Below are positions 16,674 through 23,658 of a stretch of DNA of 42,869 bases, piece by piece (the stretch's first letter is position 1; every line of letters starts with the position of its first letter). The stretch spans positions 1 through 42,869 of the forward strand of contig NZ_PSRR01000026.1 of NCBI RefSeq assembly GCF_004296405.1. Reading direction: 5' to 3'. This DNA comes from Bradyrhizobium sp. Leo170 (GTDB taxonomy: Bacteria; Pseudomonadota; Alphaproteobacteria; Rhizobiales; Xanthobacteraceae). Both the position numbers and the translations under genes were made by a program. The notes under the pieces were generated by a model, which searched no databases, was not told the origin of the DNA, and was given only the letters and a program-made list of their open reading frames with translations.

Positions 16674-18041
16674 TCATAACAGGCGGAAATGACGCACCAT
16701 CTCCTCGAGTGCGTCAGCCAGCTTCTCGGCAAGCTCGTCGATTTCGGCATGGGTGATGACCAGCGATGGGCTCAGCACGATGGATTGGCCAACGGCGCGG
16801 ACGATGAGGCCGCGGGCATAGCAGGCCTCGCGGCAGAAGATGCCGGCGCCTTCTTCGACCGTGAATGGTTCCCGTGTCGCCTTGTTCTTGATCAGTTGCA
16901 AGGCCGCCAGCGCGCCGATACCGCGTTTCTCGCCGACGATCGGGCTGTCGGTGAGCCTCGCCAAGGTCTCGTGAAGATAGGGGCCGATGTCCTCGCGGAC
17001 CCGATCGACCAGGCCTTCGCGGGCGATGATGTCGATATTCGCAAGCGCCACCGCGCTGGCGACGGGATGGCCGGAATAGGTGTAGCCGTGCGCGAGATGC
17101 CCGCCGCCGCTGATGGTCTCGAACACGCGACGGTTCATCGCGACCGCGGCGATCGGCAGATAGCCCGACGACAGTCCCTTGGCCATCGTCATCACGTCCG
17201 GCGTGATGCCGAAGGTCTGCGCTCCGAACCAGGAGCCGGTGCGCCCGAAGCCGCAGATCACCTCATCGGCGACCAGCAGCACATCGTATTTGCGGCAAAT
17301 CCACTGGATTTCCGGCCAATAGGTCGATGGCGGGTCGATCACGCCACCTGCACCCTGCACCGGCTCTCCGATGAAGGCCGCGACATTCTCTGGGCCGAGC
17401 TCGAGGATGCGCTGCTCCAGGGCCTGCGCCGCCTGCAAACCGAATTCGTCCTTTCCCAGGGTGCCGCCGAGGCCGTACCAGTGCGGATGCACGATATGCG
17501 CGAAATCCGGCAGCGTGCCACCATCCATGGCGTGCATATGCGGCAGTCCGCACAGGCTGGCGGCGGCCAGCGTGCTGCCATGATAGGCCATCGTCCGGCT
17601 GATGAAGATGCGCTTGCGGGGAGCGCCCTGCAGCTTCCAGAAATAGCGCACCATGCGGACGACGGTATCGTTGGCTTCGGAGCCGGAGCTGGTGAAGAGA
17701 AAATGATCGAGCCCCTCAGGGGTCAGCGTCGACAGCCGATGCGCGAGCGCCGTCATGGCCGGCGTCGTGCTCTGGAAATGGTTGCTGTAGAATGGCAGCT
17801 CGGCCATCTGCCGGGTTACGGCATCGATCAGCTCCTGCCGGCCGTAACCGACATTCACGCACCACAGGCCGGCCATGCCGTCCAGGAAGCGGCGGCCGTC
17901 GCTGTCCCAGATCTGACAGCCTTCGCCACGCACCACGACACGGGTCTTGCCGCTGGCGATCAGCGCGGGATCGGTGAAGGAATGGACGTGATGCGCCCCA
18001 TCGAGGGCCTGCCAATCGTCGGTCGTTCCTGTATCCAGCAT
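16674..18041 (-). CDS. Class III PLP-dependent aminotransferase (omega-amino acid/diamine type)
   Basis: From ATG 18041 (GGAGAG just upstream) the protein is 455 residues. Visible PLP marks are SSGSEAND (118-125, phosphate binding), AYHGST, LVADEVICGFGRTG with the ring-binding Asp259, and the Schiff-base Lys288 in TMAKGLSSGY. The family moves an amino group from an omega-amino acid, diamine or similar amine to pyruvate or 2-oxoglutarate; the GTGSWF and GYTYSGHPV elements fit the beta-alanine/putrescine-pyruvate subgroup. The gene lies 27 bases upstream of the binding protein on the same strand, so the two are probably one operon. It would act on the amine released after uptake and hydrolysis. 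Confidence 0.9.
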   Translation of the reverse strand: MLDTGTTDDWQALDGAHHVHSFTDPALIASGKTRVVVRGEGCQIWDSDGRRFLDGMAGLWCVNVGYGRQELIDAVTRQMAELPFYSNHFQSTTPAMTALAHRLSTLTPEGLDHFLFTSSGSEANDTVVRMVRYFWKLQGAPRKRIFISRTMAYHGSTLAAASLCGLPHMHAMDGGTLPDFAHIVHPHWYGLGGTLGKDEFGLQAAQALEQRILELGPENVAAFIGEPVQGAGGVIDPPSTYWPEIQWICRKYDVLLVADEVICGFGRTGSWFGAQTFGITPDVMTMAKGLSSGYLPIAAVAMNRRVFETISGGGHLAHGYTYSGHPVASAVALANIDIIAREGLVDRVREDIGPYLHETLARLTDSPIVGEKRGIGALAALQLIKNKATREPFTVEEGAGIFCREACYARGLIVRAVGQSIVLSPSLVITHAEIDELAEKLADALEEMVRHFRLL

Positions 18042-18531
18042 TTTTCTCTCCGACGCCGCCGGCGGAGCCAAACTGGGCGGCATCATCGGGCTCGATCATT
18101 CAACCGCTGATGCAGATGCGGGAGATGCCAAAATGAGTGGCGCTGGTGACCAACAGGCACCAGACGGCAAAGCCGCGGGGTGCACGGCCGCGATCGATGC
18201 CGCAACGATCGCGGCGTTTGCGATATCTCGGAAGTAGCGTTCAACGTCCCGATAGGTCGAACGATGCGCTCGTGATTGCGGCGGCGGCGTCGCGCGTTTT
18301 GCTAAAATGCTTCCGTATGACATCGCCGCTCGAATTTTCGAATTGCCGTATTGCAATTGATGACCGGGACGATGACGTCCGTCAGATCTTCGTGAAGACC
18401 CTGCCGATTACGTACTCGTTACTTCTGATGATCCATACCAATGTATGACACCATCAACAGGCAAAGCGGTCCATATTGTTAGCCATCCGATAGTCGACGC
18501 CAGTCGAGCTTGAGATTTCAGGAGGCCAGAT
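18042..18531. other. Intergenic region between divergent aminotransferase and AraC genes
   Basis: This 490-base stretch holds promoters for both flanking genes and repeat copy 2 (18296-18412). Short open frames on both strands lack ribosome sites or recognisable products. I see no clear operator. Confidence 0.5.
18296..18412. repeat. Dispersed ~115-bp intergenic repeat, copy 2
   Basis: It matches copy 1 (7213-7330) in the same orientation: AAAATGCTTCCG, CGCCGCTCGAATTTTC and CCGTAT are shared, as is a tail around AGATCTTCGTGAAGACC. The two copies bracket the hydrolase-ABC-aminotransferase region. Confidence 0.6.
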
Positions 18532-19380
18532 ATGTCGTGCCATCCCGCCCTGCTCCTCCGAGAGCGATCCGTATCGATGTCTGCTGCCGAACTTCTGGAT
18601 AACCGTTCGCCAAGTGCAGCACGGCCGGATACTCCGGTCATTGGCATCGATCTCAAGCATCTCGGCGTTTCTGTACGCGTTGTGCCGAATGCAGGAGCGC
18701 CTGAGACCGAGCGCGCTCTGCATATCGCGGCAGTGGGAGGGGATGTGGAGGCGTCACCGAGCTTCGACAGTCTCCTTGGCAAGGCAATCCGGGAGATCCC
18801 GGAAGCGCAAATGGACCAGGATCCCGTGGTGCGCAGGCTCTCCGAGGCGCTCGCCGCGGCGGAGCGGGATCAGTCAGAGTTCGGAGGAATCTACGCGGAC
18901 GCCATCAGGCTCGTCACGGTGGCGAGGATGATCAGCGCCGATACGAAACCGGCCTCGCCTGCGCAGACCCATCAGGACGGCGGGTTGTCAAAGTGGCGCC
19001 TCAAGCGCGTCGTCGAGTACGTGGCCGCGCATCTCGATGAGAAAGTGACGTTGGCAGACATGGCCGGGGCAGCCCGGCTGAGCCGGATGCATTTTGCCGC
19101 GCTGTTCTTCCGCGCAACCGGACTGACGCCGCATCAATATCTGCTGAAGCAGCGTGTCTCGGCTGCGCAGGACATGCTGCGAACGACCGACAAGTCGATC
19201 GTCGACATCGCACTGAGCGTCGGGTTCAGCACCCAGGCGCACTTCACCACCGTCTTCAAGCGTATCGTAGGACAAACACCCTTGAAGTGGAGGGAAGGCA
19301 GGCCGGCAGAGCCGCTGCTGCCGTCATACAGGAGAATCGGCGCGGACGAGCGAACCGTCGAGGGACCTCGGCCGATCTGA
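18532..19380 (+). CDS. AraC family transcriptional regulator
   Basis: The 282-residue protein ends in an AraC double helix-turn-helix (about 158-255): VVEYVAAHLDEKVTLADMAG, then MHFAALFFRATGLTPHQYLL, and DIALSVGFSTQAHFTTVFKR, which is the family signature. The N-terminal 150 residues contain no ligand-binding domain I recognise. The start ATG 18532 has an ideal AGGAGG six bases upstream. No obvious target is adjacent on the same strand; it is divergent from the aminotransferase-binding protein operon, which it could control, but that is inference. Confidence 0.9.
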   Translation: MSCHPALLLRERSVSMSAAELLDNRSPSAARPDTPVIGIDLKHLGVSVRVVPNAGAPETERALHIAAVGGDVEASPSFDSLLGKAIREIPEAQMDQDPVVRRLSEALAAAERDQSEFGGIYADAIRLVTVARMISADTKPASPAQTHQDGGLSKWRLKRVVEYVAAHLDEKVTLADMAGAARLSRMHFAALFFRATGLTPHQYLLKQRVSAAQDMLRTTDKSIVDIALSVGFSTQAHFTTVFKRIVGQTPLKWREGRPAEPLLPSYRRIGADERTVEGPRPI

Positions 19381-19406
19381 CGAGCCCGTGGCGATGGTGC
19401 CGACCT

Positions 19407-19487
19407 GTAGGGTGGGCAAAGCGAAGCGTGCCCACCGTCTAGTGCTTTGCTCGTGGTGGTGGGCACGCTTCGCTTTGCCCACCCTAC
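19407..19487. repeat. Perfect 30-bp inverted repeat (GTAGGGTGGGCAAAGC family)
   Basis: The arms at 19407-19436 and 19458-19487 are exact reverse complements, beginning GTAGGGTGGGCAAAGC and ending GCTTTGCCCACCCTAC, with a 21-base loop. Similar sequences recur between genes in Bradyrhizobium genomes. It follows the AraC gene and would make a very stable hairpin in RNA. Confidence 0.85.
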
Positions 19488-20169
19488 GCATTTTCGGTGC
19501 CGGCCTCTCGATTGCATGACGCCATGGCCAAGCAGCCGCATCGTGCACGAAAAAATCCATAGCCACGACAGCGCCGCGCAATCTTGGCCGCGCGTCGCTG
19601 CTGACCTGCCCTTTCATCGCATCTCTGGAATAGAAATAGCCAAGCCGCGGCGCCTGGACATTAAACCTTGGTGTTAACTGGGTACGACCTGCGCATGTCG
19701 CGAGCACCGCACGACTTAACCAACCAGTATAATCGACGATATCCCGCGCCCTTCGTAAAACACTGCATCGAAGCATTGCAGTGACCCGGTGATCGGGAGC
19801 GTGGAAGCCATGAACCGTCGATTGAAAAACTTCATTATCAGGCGCCTCGTGGTTATCCTGGTCTCGTGGCTGCCCGCATCGTCTCACTCGTTTGGAATCG
19901 AAAGGACGGATGACGCTGCCCTGCGCCACATCCGTCAAGCTCCCCTGAATTCACTGGCAAGCCGAAGCAGTTTGGTTTCCCTGGAATCAGGGCGCTGCTC
20001 GAAGGCGATCCTGCAACGGCAATATGATCGCGTCGTCAGCAGAAGACCGGATGCGGCACAGGTTCGCATCGCTTAGACTAGAGCAGTGAAAGATGCCCGC
20101 TGATCGAAGACGACGATGGGGCGATATCTCAGGTACCTACTTCAAGGCCAAAGTCGTGCGATAGAATAC
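19488..20169. other. Intergenic region, at most one doubtful small gene
   Basis: About 680 bases lie between the large inverted repeat and the palindrome at 20170. Apart from the doubtful small reading frame at 19810 I see no gene, RNA or clear promoter. The composition is less GC-rich than the surrounding coding sequence. Confidence 0.45.
19810..20076 (+). CDS. Possible small exported protein, doubtful
   Basis: From ATG 19810 there are 88 codons. The N-terminus (MNRRLKNFIIRRLVVILVSW) is basic and then hydrophobic, like an export signal, and the rest is polar with no family I recognise. GGAAG lies a few bases upstream. It sits in an otherwise empty region among repeats, so it may be spurious. 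Confidence 0.25.
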   Translation: MNRRLKNFIIRRLVVILVSWLPASSHSFGIERTDDAALRHIRQAPLNSLASRSSLVSLESGRCSKAILQRQYDRVVSRRPDAAQVRIA

Positions 20170-20238
20170 GCGTTTTCTTCACGCGAACCGGTGTCCACCC
20201 TCGGATCAAGTCCGAGGGCATGCTTTGCTCGAAAACGC
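20170..20238. repeat. Palindromic intergenic repeat, GCGTTTTC type, copy B
   Basis: Arms GCGTTTTC (20170-20177) and GAAAACGC (20231-20238) enclose ACCGGTGTCCACC. Relative to copy A (8932) it has an extra segment that forms its own hairpin, CCCTCGGA paired with TCCGAGGG (20198-20205, 20211-20218). It lies just past the 3' end of the FixJ-type gene and may end its transcript. Confidence 0.75.
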
Positions 20239-20243
20239 TCTAG

Positions 20244-20906
20244 CTAATCCCGGGCGGGCTGCTGACCCGCCAACGCCTGCCGAACGCCAAGCAAATCGGC
20301 CATGCGCACGAGCTCGGCGAGCGATTTGGCCTGCATCTTGCGCATCATGTTGCCGCGGTGAATTTTCACCGTGATCTCGCTCAGCGACAGACGCCAGGCG
20401 ACCTGCTTGTTCATCAGTCCTGCCGTGACAAGACCCATGACTTCCCGTTCCCGGGGCGTAAGAGAATCGTAACGCAGCCGGATGTCTTCGTCCCGCCGCG
20501 CTTCCGCGCGCCGCCGCTGATCGCGGGAGACGGCCTCTTCGACGGCCGCGAGAAGCGCCTCCTCTTCGAACGGCTTGGGAAGGAAATTGACCGCGCCGGC
20601 CTTCATGGCGCGGACGGTCATTGGTATGTCGCCGTATCCGCTGATCAGGATCACCGGAATGGAGGCATCGCTCTCAACCAGTTCCTCCTGAAACTCGAGC
20701 CCGTCGGCTTCTCCCAACCGGATATCCAGGATCAGGCAGGACGCGGAGTTGATGGCATCGGATGCCAGGAACTCGCTGGGCCCCGCGAACGTCTCGACGG
20801 AGTAGCCAACGGCACGCAGCAGGCTGCTGAGCGAATTGCGCACGTCGGTGTCGTCGTCGACGACGCAAATGAGGGCGGTGCTGATCGAGCTCTGTGATGC
20901 ACTCAT
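20244..20906 (-). CDS. FixJ/NodW-type response regulator
   Basis: From ATG 20906 the protein has 220 residues. The receiver has the acidic cluster VVDDD (Asp17-19), phospho-acceptor Asp61 in LILDIRLGEADG, Ser89 in LISGYGD and Lys111 in LPKPF. A LuxR-type helix-turn-helix follows (about 148-205, LTPREREVMGLVTAGLMNKQVA). FixJ-type regulators activate transcription once phosphorylated by a PAS kinase. It is third in a minus-strand operon, 16 bases after the stand-alone receiver gene; the kinase at 21391-23340 is the evident partner. The start lacks a strong ribosome site, which may suit coupled translation. Confidence 0.9.
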   Translation of the reverse strand: MSASQSSISTALICVVDDDTDVRNSLSSLLRAVGYSVETFAGPSEFLASDAINSASCLILDIRLGEADGLEFQEELVESDASIPVILISGYGDIPMTVRAMKAGAVNFLPKPFEEEALLAAVEEAVSRDQRRRAEARRDEDIRLRYDSLTPREREVMGLVTAGLMNKQVAWRLSLSEITVKIHRGNMMRKMQAKSLAELVRMADLLGVRQALAGQQPARD

Positions 20907-20922
20907 GCTGTCCAGGACCGGG

Positions 20923-21321
20923 TCATTGGAATGTCGGGGGAGGTCCTTGCGAAGGGTCGCCCAGGATTGCTTCCACATCGTGGAGCAGAATCTCGGGATC
21001 GACGGGCTTGTCAACGAAAGCCGCGGCTCCGAGGCTCTTTGCCTCGGCGCGCGCTTCCGGCGTCGAATAGGCCGTCATGACGATCACGGGGACGCCTACT
21101 CCCCGGCGCCGCAGTTCCCGGTGCAGGCCGAGACCATCCATCCCCGGCATGTGCAAATCGGTGATGACGCAATCGACGTTCGCGACCGAGGACGACTCCA
21201 GGAAGTTCTCGGCCGCGCCAAAACTCTCCACGCGCAGGCCTACCGAGCGAAAAAAGCTCGATATGCTTTCCCGCACGTCGTCGTCATCGTCAACGATGCA
21301 GATCGTGGATCCTTGTGGCAC
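20923..21321 (-). CDS. Stand-alone receiver (CheY-like) protein
   Basis: A single receiver domain of 132 residues with IVDDDDD (Asp11-13), phospho-acceptor Asp55 in VITDLHMPGMDG, Thr83 and Lys105 in FVDKPV. No output domain follows. The start is GTG 21321, chosen because GGGAGGAG lies seven bases upstream; a TTG at 21342 precedes that site. It sits between the PAS kinase and the FixJ-type regulator, so it could be a phosphate sink, an intermediate, or a competitor for the kinase. It resembles the receiver of FixJ-class proteins more than chemotaxis CheY (FFRSVGLRVESFGAAENFL). Confidence 0.9.
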   Translation of the reverse strand: MPQGSTICIVDDDDDVRESISSFFRSVGLRVESFGAAENFLESSSVANVDCVITDLHMPGMDGLGLHRELRRRGVGVPVIVMTAYSTPEARAEAKSLGAAAFVDKPVDPEILLHDVEAILGDPSQGPPPTFQ

Positions 21322-21390
21322 TAGACAGCTCCTCCCGGGCAATTCGCCCGGTGTTTCCGTCGGTATGACCGGATTCTGTCCATTTTCCCA

Positions 21391-23340
21391 TCATATCAAG
21401 ATATTAGGTTTCGACCAACGCGCCTCCGCCGGGATGTTCAATGGGAGCGTGAACCCCACGGTTGCCCCCCATCCGTCATTGTTGGAGGCCGAAACGCGCC
21501 CTCCCTGCCCTTCTATGATCGTCCTGCAAATGGATAGCCCAAGGCCCATTCCATCGGACTTGGTGGTGAAAAACGGCTCAAAGATACGCTCAGGGTTGCC
21601 CTCGATCCCGGTGCCGCTGTCCTCGACGGCCACTTTGATGAAATTCTCGGCAGTGCCGTCGATCTTGACACGGATCTCGTGCGGGCGGTCGGCGATTCCC
21701 CTGGTAGCATGGAGCGCGTTCATCAAGAGGTTCACGATAACCTGCTGCACCTGCACCCGGTCACAGACGATCGGGCCCCCGATATTGGCTTCCTCGACGC
21801 GGATGGTCGCCGCCGCGGCGCGCGTTTCCCGCGCCAGCAGGGAAACCGCATCCTGGACAAGGGCGCCCATATCGACGGAGCTGACCTGTGGCGCGGTCTT
21901 CTTGGCGAGCGCGCGCACCCTTCCAACCACCTCCGCGGCGCGGTTGCCGTTCGAGACGATCTTGTCCAGGCAGTCGCTCACCTCCGTGAGGTTGGGATCG
22001 GGCCGGGTAAGCCAACGCTTGCCCGATTTGCCGTAGTTGATGATGGCCGCAAGGGGCTGGTTGACCTCATGCACGATCGAACCCGCAAGCTGGCCCAGCA
22101 GGGCCACGCGCCCGGAGTGAGCGAGTTCGACGGAGGTCTGCTCGATCTTCGCCCGAGCTTCGTTTCGCTCGGTGACATCGAAGGCCATGAGCAGCACCCT
22201 GGACCAGTCCTGTCCGTCCGGCAGGACGGATACGCGCAGTACCGCATCGATGATGCGCCCGTGCAGGGTGGCGCACCGCGTCTCGATCTCCGCAAGCGAA
22301 GAACCGGCGGCCAGCAAAGCAAAGATGTGCGCGAGGGCCGGTTCGGAATCCGGCAATTGTCCAAGCATGACATTGCTATCGGCCAGATCGGCCACCGTAT
22401 CGGCTTCAAACATTGCGAGCGCGGCGCTATTGGCGTTGTAAATCCCGATTTCGTTGGCCGCCGCGCGCGAAATCTGCGGATTCGACAATAACCACGATTT
22501 GCAGTCTTGGTCCGGCGCTTTGCTGTCCAAAATCAGCCGCATGGCCTTGCTCAAGTCGCATTCCAGGGCGGCAAAACCCGCCGAGTTGAAGATGGTGCTG
22601 TAACGCTGCTCGGAGCTCCGTCTTTCCGCCAGGGCACGGCGGCTCTCGGTCAGATCGGCGCTGGTCTCGATGATGCCGACGGGTCGACCGTCCGGATCTC
22701 GTCGCTCGAGCCAGCGGCTGGCCAGAATGAGCCGCGTGCCATCTCGCCGCGTTCGGATGATTTCGCCCGACCAGGTTCCATTCTGCTCAAGAGAGGCATT
22801 TACTTCCTCTGCCGAAACGATCGGCTCGAGGAGGTCGCTGCAGCGCCTGCCCAGCGCCTCGCCACGCGTCCAGCCATAGAGCCTCTCTGCGCCTTCATTC
22901 CAGTACCGGATGATGTCTGATCGGTCCCGAACGACGACGGTGTCGTGCGAGAGTTCGAGAATCCTTGCCTGCTCAGCCAAGGTGGTTCTCGCGGACCTGT
23001 CCCTGAGCGACAGCAGCACCGTGATCGCGATAGCGACGAGACTGACGGCGTAGCGCAGGTGCGCCCCTCCGAGGGGATCGTCCGCATGCCCGATAAGGAA
23101 CGCGATCGTCGTGAGCACGGCCGTGACACAGCCGCTGCCGATCACGAACCTGCGGCCGAGCGGCGCTAGCGTCAGCACCACGCCCGTGTACAGGACCGCG
23201 ACGGCGCCATCGATCGGGCTCAACGCATCCGCCAGGAAAATCAGCGCCGACGCAACGACAGCCGCGGCAAGTGCGAACTGCCCTCTCCGGCTGCGGATCG
23301 CCTTGAAACTACCCTGCTTTGGACCAGTGTTGGCCGCCAT
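21391..23340 (-). CDS. Membrane PAS-domain sensor histidine kinase
   Basis: From ATG 23340 (GGGA four bases upstream) it has 649 residues; an ATG four codons earlier is less likely. Four membrane helices occupy about 23-113 with very short loops. A PAS domain (about 123-235, VVRDRSDIIRYWNEGAERLYGWTRGE) and a second PAS-like region (about 245-390) follow. The HisKA box LAGSIVHEVNQPLAA carries the phospho-acceptor His424. ATPase motifs are VIVNLLMNALHAT, EDSGTGI, FEPFFTTKSDGMGLGL and the terminal GFTLPL. It is a FixL-class kinase without obvious haem-PAS residues, so the signal is unknown. It heads the operon with the two receivers downstream. Confidence 0.9.
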   Translation of the reverse strand: MAANTGPKQGSFKAIRSRRGQFALAAAVVASALIFLADALSPIDGAVAVLYTGVVLTLAPLGRRFVIGSGCVTAVLTTIAFLIGHADDPLGGAHLRYAVSLVAIAITVLLSLRDRSARTTLAEQARILELSHDTVVVRDRSDIIRYWNEGAERLYGWTRGEALGRRCSDLLEPIVSAEEVNASLEQNGTWSGEIIRTRRDGTRLILASRWLERRDPDGRPVGIIETSADLTESRRALAERRSSEQRYSTIFNSAGFAALECDLSKAMRLILDSKAPDQDCKSWLLSNPQISRAAANEIGIYNANSAALAMFEADTVADLADSNVMLGQLPDSEPALAHIFALLAAGSSLAEIETRCATLHGRIIDAVLRVSVLPDGQDWSRVLLMAFDVTERNEARAKIEQTSVELAHSGRVALLGQLAGSIVHEVNQPLAAIINYGKSGKRWLTRPDPNLTEVSDCLDKIVSNGNRAAEVVGRVRALAKKTAPQVSSVDMGALVQDAVSLLARETRAAAATIRVEEANIGGPIVCDRVQVQQVIVNLLMNALHATRGIADRPHEIRVKIDGTAENFIKVAVEDSGTGIEGNPERIFEPFFTTKSDGMGLGLSICRTIIEGQGGRVSASNNDGWGATVGFTLPLNIPAEARWSKPNILI

Positions 23341-23658
23341 GTCATCCCTCATCAGGCCGCGTTCCAGAGCCGACTTTTATCGTGTCTGGCCGCAAGAATG
23401 ATCATACCTAGGTTTGAATTCTCGTTCCCCTGTTTTGTCTGTACCTGGGAGCTCGAGCCGCATCCGCGGGCACCGTGCGAATTTGAAACGCTCATGCGAA
23501 CCTCGGAAGACAGGATTTCAGTTGGCCGCGCAACCTTCAGTACACGCTTCGCCCGAAGCCGCACCATTTCACGAACGAGTTTCTGCCAAAGATCAATCCA
23601 GCATTGACGCGTAGTTCGTGACCGAGGGCGATACGCGCGTTGGGAAAGCCGATTCATC
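23341..23658. other. Divergent promoter region between kinase and MMPL transporter
   Basis: The 318 bases separate two divergent genes. Short open frames are present but have no ribosome site or family resemblance. I find no confident -35/-10 pair or operator. Confidence 0.45.

Noticed and set aside
15213..18110. Two long plus-strand open frames (488 and 473 codons) opposite the binding protein and aminotransferase
   Set aside because: They mirror two well-identified minus-strand genes and have no motifs of their own.
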